This document shows, piece by piece, positions 9,626 through 20,947 of a stretch of 48,000 nt of DNA. Numbering within the stretch: position 1 is the first letter of the stretch; each line of letters starts with the position of its first letter. This DNA is from an uncultured Bacteroidota bacterium. Lineage in GTDB: Bacteria > Bacteroidota > Bacteroidia > Flavobacteriales > Flavobacteriaceae. The translations under genes and the position numbers were made by a program. The notes below the pieces were generated by a model that ran no database searches, was not told the origin of the DNA, and worked only from the letters and a program-made list of their open reading frames with translations. The DNA lies in assembly GCA_902617285.1 (NCBI GenBank), contig CACMVZ010000005.1, positions 1-48,000 on the forward strand, written 5' to 3'.

Positions 9626-10558
9626 CTATATTAAACCATCAAGTGTAGAGTTTGTCTCTTTAACAGCACTAACACTATTTTGAAACATTTCTAATTCTTT
9701 ATTACTCAAGTCTAATTGCACAACCTCTTCAAATCCATTTTTACCAATTTTTACTGGTACTCCAATACATATATCTTGGACATCATACTCTCCCTCTAAT
9801 AGGACTGAGCAAGGAAGAACTTCTTTAGAATCATTAACTATTGCGTTTACTAAATATGACACTGAAGCTCCTGGGGCATACCAAGCAGATGTTCCAAGAA
9901 GCTTAGTTAGAGTTGCTCCTCCAACCATTGTATCAGAAGCAATCTTTATAACTTCATCCTCCGACAGAATATCAGTTAATAATTTATTATTGCATTTGGC
10001 AAGAGATGTAAGGGGAATCATTGTAGTATCACCATGGCCTCCAATAACCATTGCATCAATTTGATCTTGAGGATAACCTGAGGATTTTGAAATATATGTT
10101 TTAAATCTTGAACTATCTAAAATGCCTCCCATCCCAATTATTCTATTTTTTGGAATATTGAACGATTTGTTAACAAGATATGTCATAGTGTCCATAGGAT
10201 TTGATACAACAACTAAAATGGCATTTGGAGAAAATTTAAGAAGATTTTCAGATACAGACTTAACTATTCCTGCATTAATCCCGATAAGCTCTTCTCGAGT
10301 CATTCCTGGTTTTCTAGGTATTCCAGATGTAATAACAACTACATCACTATGAGATGTTTTCTCATAATCATTGGTAACACCCAAAACTTTTGATTTAAAA
10401 CCAAGTGTGCTTGTAGTTTGAGTTAAATCTAAAGCTTTACCTTCAGCAAAACCATCTTTAATATCTACAAGTATAACCTCTTTAGCAATTTGTTTAATTA
10501 AAATATACTCTGCGCAGGAAGCGCCAACATTACCTGCTCCAACGATTGTTACTTTCAT
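9626..10558 (-). CDS. mdh: Malate dehydrogenase (NAD-dependent)
   Basis: Oxidises malate to oxaloacetate in the TCA cycle. The 310-residue protein is of the LDH-like MDH class. The dinucleotide motif VGAGNVGAS is at residues 6-14, and Asp32 at the end of beta-2 indicates NAD rather than NADP. The substrate loop RKPGMTR (82-88) carries the arginines that bind malate; the catalytic pair corresponds to Asp148 and His175 (GGHGDTTM). The gene begins 2 bases after the gyrB stop on the same strand, so it is probably read from a gyrB transcript. Aconitase of the same cycle lies elsewhere in the window. Confidence 0.96.
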   Translation of the reverse strand: MKVTIVGAGNVGASCAEYILIKQIAKEVILVDIKDGFAEGKALDLTQTTSTLGFKSKVLGVTNDYEKTSHSDVVVITSGIPRKPGMTREELIGINAGIVKSVSENLLKFSPNAILVVVSNPMDTMTYLVNKSFNIPKNRIIGMGGILDSSRFKTYISKSSGYPQDQIDAMVIGGHGDTTMIPLTSLAKCNNKLLTDILSEDEVIKIASDTMVGGATLTKLLGTSAWYAPGASVSYLVNAIVNDSKEVLPCSVLLEGEYDVQDICIGVPVKIGKNGFEEVVQLDLSNKELEMFQNSVSAVKETNSTLDGLI

Positions 10559-10560
10559 AA

Positions 10561-12510
<1,950 letters not shown>

Positions 12511-12601
12511 TTAGCTAATAAAAATATAGCTATAAATATACTAAAAATGAAGATGGAAAATAACTTGTAACATTCAGTATTTACAGTAACTTATCAACAT
12601 T

Positions 12602-14269
12602 TTATTCATAAGATTCATTATGAATATTTGATACAGATCTTCCACTTGGGTCATTAACATTTTTGAAAGATTCGTCCCATTCTAAAGCTTGAGGTGTACT
12701 ACATGCTACCGATGGAACTGAAGGAACAGATCTTGCAGCTGCTTCACTAGAGAAATGTTCTTGAAAAATAGTTCTGTAATAGTATTCTTCTTTGTTAAGT
12801 GGAGTATTTACTGGAAATATTTCAGAAGCTTTTTCTATATCTTCATCGGATACTTCATTGGAGACTAATTCTTTAAGACTATCAATCCAAGAATAACCTA
12901 CGCCGTCAGAAAATTGTTCTTTTTGTCTCCACAATACACTTTCTGGCAAATAATCTTTAAAGGCCTCTCTAAGAACCCATTTTTCAATTCTTCCATTTTT
13001 TATCATTTTATCCTCTGGATTAATATTCATTGCAGTTTCAATAAATTCTTTATCCAGAAAAGGAACCCTTCCTTCAATTCCCCATGCAGCAAGTGATTTG
13101 TTAGCTCTTAAACAATCATATTGATGAAGTTTTTCAAGTTTTCTTACAGTTTCCTCATGAAATTCTTTTGAATTTGGAGCTTTGTGAAAGTAAAGGTATC
13201 CTCCAAATAATTCATCAGCTCCTTCACCAGATAAGACCATTTTTATACCCAAAGACTTAATAGCTCTTGCCATTAAGTACATGGGAGTTGAAGCTCTAAC
13301 AGTCGTCACATCATATGTCTCGAGATGATAAATCACGTCTCTAATAGCGTCTATACCTTCTTGTACAGTAAAATTTATTTCATGATGGACAGTGCCAATA
13401 TGGTCAGCAACAATCTTAGCAGCTTTTAAGTCAGGAGCACCTTTAAGACCAACAGAAAATGAATGAAGTTGGGGCCACCAAGCATCTTGCTTATCACCAG
13501 ATTCTATTCTTTTGGATGCAAATTTTTTAGCTAAAGCAGAGGTTATTGAGGAGTCAAGTCCACCTGAGAGTAGAACACCATAAGGGACATCACTCATAAG
13601 CTGTCTTTTTACTGCATCTGAAAGGGAATCATGAATTGAAGCTATAGAAGTTTTTGCATCTTTAACTGAATCGAAAGAAGACCAATTTGGCTTATACCAT
13701 TCTTTAAGTTTCATATCATGACTTTCTAGATAGTTACCTGGAGGAAAAAGCTCAATTTTATCACACACACCCTCAAGAGACTTAAGTTCTGAAGAAACAT
13801 AAAAAATGTTTTTCTTATCCCACCCCATATATAAAGGAATAATACCCATATGATCTCTAGCGATTATGTATGTGCCTTTAGATGAATCGTAAAGTGCAAA
13901 TGCAAATATTCCATTAAGATCATTCAGGAAGTTAACCCCCTTTGACTCGTATAATGGAATTATTACTTCGCAATCAGATTGTGTCTTGAAGTTGTAACTA
14001 TTTAAGAAACTTTCTCTAAGGATTTGATGATTATAAATTTCTCCATTAACAGCTATAATTTTTTTACCATCTTGAGAAATTATTGGTTGCTTACCTGAAG
14101 TAGGGTCAACAATTGCAAGTCTTTCATGTGCTAGAATGGCATTATCATCAGAATATATCCCGCTCCAATCAGGACCGCGATGTCTAAGCTTTTGAGCCAT
14201 TTTTAAAACATTGGTTCTAATACTATCATTATCACCTTTAATATTAAAGGCACAAACTATTCCACACAT
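12602..14269 (-). CDS. asnB: Asparagine synthetase B, glutamine-hydrolysing
   Basis: Makes asparagine from aspartate, ATP and glutamine in the cytoplasm. The product is 555 residues. The class II glutaminase nucleophile is Cys2 (MCGIVCAF), with the usual RHRGPDWSG and NGEIYNH blocks. The synthetase domain carries the PP-loop SGGLDSS at residues 235-241 and a GEGADELFGGYLYF motif. The length and the AsnB-like C-terminus fit the E. coli AsnB type. It starts 3 bases after the stop of the amidohydrolase lipoprotein gene, suggesting one transcript. Nothing in the context explains that pairing. Confidence 0.95.
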   Translation of the reverse strand: MCGIVCAFNIKGDNDSIRTNVLKMAQKLRHRGPDWSGIYSDDNAILAHERLAIVDPTSGKQPIISQDGKKIIAVNGEIYNHQILRESFLNSYNFKTQSDCEVIIPLYESKGVNFLNDLNGIFAFALYDSSKGTYIIARDHMGIIPLYMGWDKKNIFYVSSELKSLEGVCDKIELFPPGNYLESHDMKLKEWYKPNWSSFDSVKDAKTSIASIHDSLSDAVKRQLMSDVPYGVLLSGGLDSSITSALAKKFASKRIESGDKQDAWWPQLHSFSVGLKGAPDLKAAKIVADHIGTVHHEINFTVQEGIDAIRDVIYHLETYDVTTVRASTPMYLMARAIKSLGIKMVLSGEGADELFGGYLYFHKAPNSKEFHEETVRKLEKLHQYDCLRANKSLAAWGIEGRVPFLDKEFIETAMNINPEDKMIKNGRIEKWVLREAFKDYLPESVLWRQKEQFSDGVGYSWIDSLKELVSNEVSDEDIEKASEIFPVNTPLNKEEYYYRTIFQEHFSSEAAARSVPSVPSVACSTPQALEWDESFKNVNDPSGRSVSNIHNESYE

Positions 14270-14272
14270 TTC

Positions 14273-15898
14273 TTAATTAAATCTTCGGTTAAATACAAGC
14301 TCACCATTAATAAAGGTAGCAACAATATTAGTTAATGGAATTCTATTTTCATCAGAGGTTAAAAGATCATTATCTAAAATTATAAAATCTGCATCCTTTC
14401 CAACCTCAATGGATCCTTTTTCATCTTCCTCAAAGTTTGCATATGCACCCCAGCTTGTCATTGCTGTAAGGGCATCAAATCTATTTATAGAATTTTCCAT
14501 TTGAAAGCCTGACTCTGGATAGCCTTCAATATCTTTTCTATAAACAGCTGAATAAAAGGTCATTATTGGGCTAATATCTTCAACAGGAAAGTCTGTACCA
14601 AAGGCTATTACTTTTGATTTTTTTAAAAGCTCTTGATAGGCATACGCATAATTAGCCCTGTTCTGACCAATTCTATCATTAAGCCAATACATATCACTAG
14701 TAGCATGCGTTGGTTGAACAGATGGAATAATTTTAGGGTTGAACAACTCAATATCTTCTTCTGCAATAACCTGAGCATGCTCAATTCTCCACCTTGGGTC
14801 TCTAAAGTCAAAAAGAGCATCCCTGTATGCATTGAGAACAATTCTATTAGCCTTATCCCCAATTGCGTGTGTATTCATTTGGAATTTAGTACCGGAAAGC
14901 CTCAAAGCTAATTTATTTACAGAGTCAATTGGTGTTCTGATAATACCCTTAAAACCTGTTCTATCAGAATAATCATCAATAAGAAGAGCCCCTCTAGATC
15001 CTAGTGCACCATCTACATATACCTTAACAGATCTAACATTTAATCTATCTGTCTTATATGGACCTAATTCTAAAAAATGTTCCAATGAACTTGGATCATT
15101 CTCAATCATTGCATAGATTTTAATTTTTAAAGCACCATCTTTTTGAAGTTCATCGATTAGATAAATTTGTTCTTTTGTTAGGCCTGCATCTGAAATTGTA
15201 GTTAATCCATATTTAAAAGCTAGATCTTGGGCGCTTAAAAGAGCTTGGATTGATTCTTCTTTAGTTGGTTCAGGTATAATATTATCAACTAATCTCATTG
15301 AATTGTCTATCAAGACACCTGTTAATTTATTACCAATCTTTAAAATTTCTCCTCCTTCTACTTTTGTTAAATTATTAATCCCAGCAAGCTTTAGTGCAGA
15401 GTCATTGACTAAATAGGCATGACCATCAATTCTTCTAAGAACAACTGGCTTATCAGGAAACATTTCATTTAATTGAGTATTGGTTGGGAAAGTTTTATTA
15501 TTCCAATCATTTTGATCCCATCCTCTGCCCAATATAAAATTTGGATTTTTTTCGGCATCAAACTCTACAACTCTATCAATTACTTCTTCTATACTTTTGG
15601 TATTTTTCAAGTCTACCTGATTTATATAGAATCCCAAGTCATAAAAATGAGCATGTGAATCAATAAAACCAGGGTAGATAGGTAAACCCTGAGCATTAAT
15701 AATATTTTGTGATGAAAAGTTAGATAATATCTCATCCCCACCCACATATTTAAATTTACCATCTTTAACAGCAAGAGATGAGTATTTTGTATAATTAGAA
15801 TCTACAGAATAAATCGTTGCATTGTGAACAATTAAGTCAACTTTTTCTGAACAAGAGGTTAGGAAAATTAGAAGAAGAAATAAAAGTTTTTTTCTCAT
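14273..15898 (-). CDS. Lipoprotein amidohydrolase, family 3 (YtcJ-like)
   Basis: A 541-residue metal-dependent hydrolase of the amidohydrolase_3 (YtcJ) family, probably tethered to the cell envelope. The N-terminus is a lipoprotein signal with lipobox LTSC (Cys16). The composite-domain start HNATIYSVDSN is followed by the metal site GFIDSHAHFYDLG (His82, His84). Later metal and active-site motifs are HAIGDKANRI, RIEHAQ and AFGTDFPVEDISP. The C-terminal ADFIILDNDLLT completes the composite sheet. Substrates of this family are diverse (amides, cyclic ureas, acyl compounds), so no substrate is assigned. It lies upstream of asnB in a probable two-gene unit. Confidence 0.9.
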   Translation of the reverse strand: MRKKLLFLLLIFLTSCSEKVDLIVHNATIYSVDSNYTKYSSLAVKDGKFKYVGGDEILSNFSSQNIINAQGLPIYPGFIDSHAHFYDLGFYINQVDLKNTKSIEEVIDRVVEFDAEKNPNFILGRGWDQNDWNNKTFPTNTQLNEMFPDKPVVLRRIDGHAYLVNDSALKLAGINNLTKVEGGEILKIGNKLTGVLIDNSMRLVDNIIPEPTKEESIQALLSAQDLAFKYGLTTISDAGLTKEQIYLIDELQKDGALKIKIYAMIENDPSSLEHFLELGPYKTDRLNVRSVKVYVDGALGSRGALLIDDYSDRTGFKGIIRTPIDSVNKLALRLSGTKFQMNTHAIGDKANRIVLNAYRDALFDFRDPRWRIEHAQVIAEEDIELFNPKIIPSVQPTHATSDMYWLNDRIGQNRANYAYAYQELLKKSKVIAFGTDFPVEDISPIMTFYSAVYRKDIEGYPESGFQMENSINRFDALTAMTSWGAYANFEEDEKGSIEVGKDADFIILDNDLLTSDENRIPLTNIVATFINGELVFNRRFN

Positions 15899-16000
15899 TT
15901 GAAATAATTTACAAATTAAATCAAATGATATTAATCAAACAAAAAAACTCAATAATAATTAATAAAAAATTATTCTATTTTGTTATTTTGTCAAAACTGT

Positions 16001-16675
16001 ATGGCTTTTATTGAAATAGTAAATACTGATTTAAATATTGGAAATAAAAATATCTTGAAAAATATTAATTTTTCAATAAGTGAAGGTGAAATGGTTTTTC
16101 TTATCGGCAGAACTGGATCCGGTAAAACAACTTTTATAAACTCGATATTTGGAAATTTAGAAATTGAAAAATCTGACAAGTTTAATGTTTTAAATTATGA
16201 TCTTAAGAAAATAACTGAAAATCAGATTCCTTATCTAAGAAGAAAAATTGGATTTGTTTTTCAAGATTTTAAACTCTTAAACGATAGATCAATCTATGAT
16301 AATTTAGAATTTGTTTTAAAGTCAACAGGAAACAATGATAAAAAGAATTTTAATAAAAAAATTCAAAGAGTATTAAAGTTAGTTGGGATTAACACCTCTT
16401 TGGACAAATTCCCTAATCAATTATCTGGAGGAGAACAACAAAGAGTAGCTATAGCAAGATCAGTACTTAACAATCCCGAGTTGATAATAGCAGATGAACC
16501 AACCGGAAACTTAGATCCTGAAACTAGTTTAGAGATAATTGAATTATTTCAAAGGTTAAATAAAATTGGAACATCAATGATTATTGCCACACATGATTAT
16601 AACCTTATACTAAAATTAAAAGGAAAAGTTTTCAAGTGTGAGGATGGAAAGTTTTTTGAAGTGAAAAGAAAATAA
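16001..16675 (+). CDS. ftsE: ABC transporter ATP-binding protein, FtsE-like
   Basis: A 225-residue ATPase of the FtsE/LolD/MacB group. FtsE with FtsX links division to peptidoglycan hydrolysis. Walker A GRTGSGKTT is at residues 36-44, the signature LSGGEQQRVAIARS follows, and Walker B with its catalytic glutamate is LIIADEPTGNLDPE. The H-loop is ATHDYNL. The short stand-alone length and the FtsE-like QDFKLLNDRSIYDN block favour FtsE over LolD, but ftsX is not adjacent, so the partner cannot be confirmed. ATG 16001 is preferred over an upstream in-frame TTG at 15980, which would add an atypical cysteine-containing leader. Confidence 0.82.
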   Translation: MAFIEIVNTDLNIGNKNILKNINFSISEGEMVFLIGRTGSGKTTFINSIFGNLEIEKSDKFNVLNYDLKKITENQIPYLRRKIGFVFQDFKLLNDRSIYDNLEFVLKSTGNNDKKNFNKKIQRVLKLVGINTSLDKFPNQLSGGEQQRVAIARSVLNNPELIIADEPTGNLDPETSLEIIELFQRLNKIGTSMIIATHDYNLILKLKGKVFKCEDGKFFEVKRK

Positions 16676-16691
16676 TCATTAATATTGATAT

Positions 16692-17492
16692 ATGATTACT
16701 GATAAAATTGAAAAAAATAAATTTCTTCTTATTGCTGGACCATGTGTAATTGAGGGAAAAGATATTGCATATAATATAACTGAAATACTATTAGAAATAA
16801 CTTCTAAATTATCAATTCCCTTTGTATTCAAAGGGAGTTATAGAAAAGCTAATAGAACCCGATTAGACAGTTTTACAGGTATTGGTGATCACGAAGCATT
16901 AAATATTTTAGGAGATATCAGCTCTAAATTTAATATCCCTGTTATCACAGACATACATAGCTCGAATGAGGCAGAAATTGCAGCTGAATATGTGGATATA
17001 ATCCAGATACCAGCATTTCTAGCAAGACAAACAGATATCCTTGTAAGTGCTGCTAATACAGGTAAAACAATTAATATTAAAAAGGGTCAATTTATGAGCG
17101 CAGAAAGCATGAAATATGCAGTTAATAAAGTAGTTGAATCTGGAAATAAAAAGGTAATAATTACTGAGAGAGGAACTCAATTTGGATATAATGATTTAAT
17201 TGTTGATTTTAGAGGTATAAGTGAATTAAAAAAAATAGCTCCCACAATATTAGACGTAACACATTCAGTTCAGAAGACTAATCAAACTTCAGGTGTCACC
17301 GGTGGAAACCCAGAGTATATTGAATCACTTGCAAGAGCTGGAATTGTTAATGATGTTGATGGAATTTTCTTAGAAACACATACCAACCCATCAAAAGCTA
17401 AAAGTGATGGTGCAAACATGTTGGATTTAAGTAAAGTTGAAGATCTTCTTATTAACCTTTTAACCATTAGAGAAGCTACATCTAAATTATAG
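16692..17492 (+). CDS. kdsA: 3-deoxy-8-phosphooctulonate synthase
   Basis: Condenses phosphoenolpyruvate with arabinose 5-phosphate to Kdo-8-phosphate for lipopolysaccharide. The product is 266 residues. Family marks: AGPCVIEGKD, FKGSYRKANRTR, FTGIGDHEAL, QIPAFLARQTD, ITERGTQFGYNDL and LDVTHSVQ. The Cys18 in AGPC sits where metal-independent enzymes have Asn, so this is predicted to be the metal-dependent class. The next enzyme of the pathway, KdsC, is at 29302, so the window carries both steps apart from each other. Only 16 bases separate it from ftsE. Confidence 0.95.
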   Translation: MITDKIEKNKFLLIAGPCVIEGKDIAYNITEILLEITSKLSIPFVFKGSYRKANRTRLDSFTGIGDHEALNILGDISSKFNIPVITDIHSSNEAEIAAEYVDIIQIPAFLARQTDILVSAANTGKTINIKKGQFMSAESMKYAVNKVVESGNKKVIITERGTQFGYNDLIVDFRGISELKKIAPTILDVTHSVQKTNQTSGVTGGNPEYIESLARAGIVNDVDGIFLETHTNPSKAKSDGANMLDLSKVEDLLINLLTIREATSKL

Positions 17493-17504
17493 CTTTATTT
17501 ATCA

Positions 17505-17512
17505 TATCTTTG
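17505..17512 (+). promoter_or_regulatory. -7 promoter element for tmRNA
   Basis: TATCTTTG matches the TAnnTTTG consensus and lies between the kdsA stop and the tmRNA. Initiation would fall near 17519, about 19 bases before the mature 5' end, leaving a short precursor leader for RNase P to remove. Confidence 0.5.
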
Positions 17513-17537
17513 CCAAACTTTTGTACTTTGAAATTTT

Positions 17538-17936
17538 GGGGTCGACTGGTTTTGACAGCAAGACTAATTTAATTATTTGCAAGTCGAGTGATGAAAATAA
17601 TCTCGTAAATCTATTTTTCAACTTTTAAATGGCGAAAATAACTACGCTCTAGCTGCATAATTGACTGAATTATAGTAGGTCTTTGCATATCTCAACTAGG
17701 TTGAGAAGCTAGATGTCTCATAAAAACTTAGATTAACAGTTTTTATATTTGAGATACCATTAAGTTAATCTAGAGTTTTACATTCACTGAGTAAGATTCA
17801 AAACTAAAAGTGATAAGGTTGATATTATGGTTGTTATCTACCTAGTATTTTCTCGAAAATTTAAAGATAAATAAGCTTGTAGACGATAGTTCAATTACTT
17901 GTTTGGACGCGGGTTCGAATCCCGCCGACTCCACTA
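17538..17936 (+). ncRNA. ssrA: Transfer-messenger RNA (tmRNA)
   Basis: Rescues stalled ribosomes and tags the nascent chain. The 5' end GGGGTCGACTGGTTTTGACA is the standard tmRNA start, and its first seven bases pair with GACTCC plus the preceding C at 17926-17932 near the 3' end (one G-U pair). The T-arm GGGTTCGAATCCC is intact. The resume ORF at 17631-17660 reads GGC GAA AAT AAC TAC GCT CTA GCT GCA TAA, giving the tag (A)GENNYALAA. The 3' end reads ACTA rather than ACCA, so CCA appears not to be fully encoded. A one-piece, non-permuted gene of about 396-399 nt. Confidence 0.96.
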
Positions 17937-18109
17937 TTTAATAAATTTTCAAAATATTTAACTGTTTCATTAGAATTTCATAATAATTTTGAACTTATTT
18001 TATCAAATTATTAAATTTTTTTCATTATAATGTTAAAAAAAAAAGTTAAGAATTATTCTAAATAATTATTTACTATTTTCATTATTCATAACAAAATACT
18101 ATTAACTAT

Positions 18110-18874
18110 ATGAAAAATTTATTATTAACTCTAGCTATAATTTTTTCCTTTAATGCAACATCTCAAATTGCTGTAATGACTGCAGTAGATTTAAAAGATG
18201 GTGTAGAGGATGATTATTTAAAATTAGAAAAATTTTACTCTGCTGTTCACAAAGAAGCTATTAAACAAGGATTCAGAACTGGTTGGTCACTTTGGAAGGC
18301 TCCAGATAATCCTGATGATCCAACAGCTCCAGAATATATCTTATTTGATAATTTTACTGAGGAACAATATGAGGCTGCTCAAAATGGAAATGGCCCAAAT
18401 GGCCTAGATATTGCTAAAAAAATATATAAAGGTAAAATGTCCAGAAGAGCAATTGAAAAAATGGCTGGAAGCTGGCAAGATACTAGTAACGAAAGAAGAT
18501 CATACGTACTTAAACTTGTTGATGCCACAATTTTAGCAGGTGGCGACATAAAACCGGGAGATCAAGTAAGTATAAACTTCATGTCAAAAAAAACAGATGA
18601 TTTTGAAAATTACGAAACCAAAGTTTGGAAACCAGTTGCAGAAAAAAATATTCTTATGGGGAATCTGAGACAATGGGCATTAGTTGAGGCTATTGGTAGA
18701 TCTGAGAATGCATACGACAATTGGTCTCATTTGGTGTTTAATCTGAGAGCAGCAAATCCTGGAGAGGGATATTCACCTTCTGGTTTTAAATGGGAAAAGC
18801 TTTGGGAAGGAATTGAATCTTCTAGAGATATGTCTGACCCTACTACATTAACATGTGTAATGGTCGTTCAATAA
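18110..18874 (+). CDS. Secreted hypothetical protein, paralog 1, two ABM-like halves
   Basis: Function not assigned. A 254-residue protein with a signal peptide (residues 1-18, likely cut after Thr-Ser-Gln). Two halves look alike in outline: residues about 19-105 carry a YLKLEKFYSAVHKEAIKQG helix followed by a GWSLWKAP strand, and residues about 150-245 carry FENYETKVWKPVAEKNILMG followed by RQWALVEAIG. This helix-then-strand layout resembles dimeric alpha/beta-barrel (ABM/NIPSNAP-like) proteins; that is an inference from the pattern. Shared words with the next gene include KGKMS, ERR.Y, GGD.KPGD, FENYETK.WKP and NAYD. The two genes are 25 bases apart and share one terminator. Confidence 0.8.
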   Translation: MKNLLLTLAIIFSFNATSQIAVMTAVDLKDGVEDDYLKLEKFYSAVHKEAIKQGFRTGWSLWKAPDNPDDPTAPEYILFDNFTEEQYEAAQNGNGPNGLDIAKKIYKGKMSRRAIEKMAGSWQDTSNERRSYVLKLVDATILAGGDIKPGDQVSINFMSKKTDDFENYETKVWKPVAEKNILMGNLRQWALVEAIGRSENAYDNWSHLVFNLRAANPGEGYSPSGFKWEKLWEGIESSRDMSDPTTLTCVMVVQ

Positions 18875-18899
18875 ATTAACTTAAACTAATTTACAAACT

Positions 18900-19676
18900 A
18901 TGAAAACTAAATTTATTAAACTATTATTTACTTTATTTATCACTTTAAGCTTATCAGCGCAATATACTATTGTTAGTGCTGTTGCCTTAAACGAAGGCGC
19001 AGAAGATCAGTACCTAAAGCTTGAAGAATTTTATGGACCTGCTCATGATTTAGCAATAGAGAAAGGTTTACAAACATTACAAGCTGTATTTAAAGTTACA
19101 TCTGAAACTGATGCAGAAAATGGACCTCATTATATTATTGTTACTGGATTTAACTCTAAGGAACAATTAGATAATTATACTAGTGGAAATGTTAGTTATC
19201 TTGATCTTGCAGTTGAGGCATATAAAGGAAAAATGTCATCAAGAGCTGTTACTAGGATGATGAATACTACTGGTTCAGAAAGCAAAGAAAGAAGAAACTA
19301 CATTACGCAGGGTGTTGATCAAACAATTTGGTCAGGAGGTGATTTAAAACCTGGAGACACAATGAATTTAACTCCAACTCAGGCTCTTAATGATGATTTT
19401 GAAAATTATGAAACAAAATTTTGGAAACCCTACATTGAGAAGGCAATAATCAAAGGACAGCACAGATGGTGGGCTTTATCAAAAGTTATTGATACAAATG
19501 AAAATGCTTATGATACAGTCTCTCACTTTTTCTGGAATATGAGTGTTGAGGGATCAAACTGGTGGTCAGAAATAGATCAAGATGATTTCAAATTTCAGAA
19601 ACTTCAAGAAGGACTTAATGCTGCTAGTCAACATGCTGATCAAATAAGCCTTGAATTAGTTTCAATTCATAACTAA
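18900..19676 (+). CDS. Secreted hypothetical protein, paralog 2, two ABM-like halves
   Basis: Function not assigned. A 258-residue tandem paralog of the preceding gene, with its own signal peptide (residues 1-20, cut near Leu-Ser-Ala-Gln). It keeps the same framework: YLKLEEFYGPAHDLAIEKG in the first half, KGKMSSRAVTRM, SKERRNYI, GGDLKPGD, then FENYETKFWKPYIEKAIIKG and a WWALSKVI strand in the second. Tryptophans and aromatic residues cluster in the second half. It is clearly diverged from paralog 1 in the loops, so this is not a recent duplication. A strong intrinsic terminator follows at 19700. Confidence 0.8.
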   Translation: MKTKFIKLLFTLFITLSLSAQYTIVSAVALNEGAEDQYLKLEEFYGPAHDLAIEKGLQTLQAVFKVTSETDAENGPHYIIVTGFNSKEQLDNYTSGNVSYLDLAVEAYKGKMSSRAVTRMMNTTGSESKERRNYITQGVDQTIWSGGDLKPGDTMNLTPTQALNDDFENYETKFWKPYIEKAIIKGQHRWWALSKVIDTNENAYDTVSHFFWNMSVEGSNWWSEIDQDDFKFQKLQEGLNAASQHADQISLELVSIHN

Positions 19677-19699
19677 TAAACCAATTTTTATTAGAAAAG

Positions 19700-19730
19700 A
19701 ACCCACCTTTATGGTGGGTTTTTTATTTTT
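19700..19730 (+). terminator. Rho-independent terminator after the secreted paralog pair
   Basis: Perfect 8-bp stem AACCCACC (19700-19707) with GGTGGGTT (19713-19720), five-base loop, then a T-rich tract TTTTATTTTT. It stands 23 bases after the stop of the second paralog and ends 5 bases before the mscS start. Confidence 0.9.
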
Positions 19731-19735
19731 GTAAA

Positions 19736-20947
19736 ATGTTTAAAGATCAAATTTTAGAATTTCTTACAAACTATGGGGTTCCAGCAGGATTATCTCAACT
19801 GTTAGCTTCTGGACTGATTTTAATATCAATAGTAACAATAGTTATAGTTATTAATTTCATTGGAAGAAAAATAATTTTGTCATTTTTTAAAAGAATCGCA
19901 AAATCTACCTCTTCTACTTTTGATGATTTATTAATCAAAAATAGAATCCCTAGATTACTATCATATGTTCCATCTCTATTTTTTCTTTTTTGGGTTTTAC
20001 CTTTATATAATGAAGACTTGTTAATAGTCCTTGAAGCTATAACTATAATTTTATTTATTGTTACTGTAAGATCAGTTTTAGGTACCGTTAAAGATTATTT
20101 TAAATTAAGCTCATCTCTAAAGCATATACCCATTGACAGCTACATTCAAGTTGTAATGATATTCATTTGGTTTATTGGAATAATACTGATTCTATCAGTT
20201 CTTACTGGTAGAGAGATTGGTACTTTTCTTGCTTCACTTGGTGCATTGTCGGCTATAATTATTTTAGTATTCAGAGACACAATACTTGGTTTTGTTTCAA
20301 GCATTCAAATTACAGTTAATGACACTGTAAGAATTGGAGATTGGATAACAATGAAAGGATCTGATGCTGATGGAACAGTTATAGAGGTGAATCTCTCTAC
20401 AGTTAAAGTTCAGAACTTTGACAATACAATTACTACAATACCAACATATAAGCTTGTATCTGATTCATTCATTAATTGGAGGGGTATGGAGGAGTCCAAA
20501 GGGAGAAGAATTAAAAGATCATTACTTATTAAGCCAAGTTCTGTTAAATTTCTTGAAAGTGATGATGTTGAAAAACTTAAAAAAGTTAAACTAATTTCAA
20601 ATTATATTGATACAAGAGTTGACGAAATAAATGAATATAACAGAAAGAATAGTATTGATAAATCTGTTTTATTAAACGGAAGAAATCTTACTAATCTAGG
20701 AGTTTTTAGAGTCTATGTTGAAGAGTATTTGAAAGCTCACCCGATGACAAATGAAGACTTAACTTTAATGTGTAGACAACTTGAACCTACTTCACAGGGT
20801 ATTCCTATTCAGATTTATACTTTTTCAAAAGACAAAGAGTGGACAAAATATGAGGGCTTAACCTCTGATATTTTTGACCACCTTTTATCTTCTGTTAAAT
20901 TTTTTGATTTAGAATGTTTTGAACTAAATCAAAGTATTTCTAATTAA
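19736..20947 (+). CDS. Mechanosensitive ion channel, MscS family, YbdG (MscM)-like
   Basis: A 403-residue inner-membrane channel that would open under hypo-osmotic stress. Four or five hydrophobic segments fill residues 1-165. The pore-lining and beta-domain block reads RDTILGFVSSIQITVNDTVR, then IGDWITMKGSDADGTVIEV and TTIPTYKLVSDSFINWRGM. The GRRIKRSLLIKP sequence and the long C-terminal domain match the E. coli YbdG subgroup rather than MscS itself. The start lies 5 bases after the terminator T-tract, so its own promoter is not obvious. The 3' end overlaps the convergent propeller gene by 8 bases. Confidence 0.9.
   Translation: MFKDQILEFLTNYGVPAGLSQLLASGLILISIVTIVIVINFIGRKIILSFFKRIAKSTSSTFDDLLIKNRIPRLLSYVPSLFFLFWVLPLYNEDLLIVLEAITIILFIVTVRSVLGTVKDYFKLSSSLKHIPIDSYIQVVMIFIWFIGIILILSVLTGREIGTFLASLGALSAIIILVFRDTILGFVSSIQITVNDTVRIGDWITMKGSDADGTVIEVNLSTVKVQNFDNTITTIPTYKLVSDSFINWRGMEESKGRRIKRSLLIKPSSVKFLESDDVEKLKKVKLISNYIDTRVDEINEYNRKNSIDKSVLLNGRNLTNLGVFRVYVEEYLKAHPMTNEDLTLMCRQLEPTSQGIPIQIYTFSKDKEWTKYEGLTSDIFDHLLSSVKFFDLECFELNQSISN

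Noticed and set aside
17937..18109. AT-rich gap between tmRNA and the secreted paralogs, checked for small genes or RNA
   Set aside because: Only A/T-rich sequence with no ORF of note, no stable hairpin and no full TAnnTTTG element.
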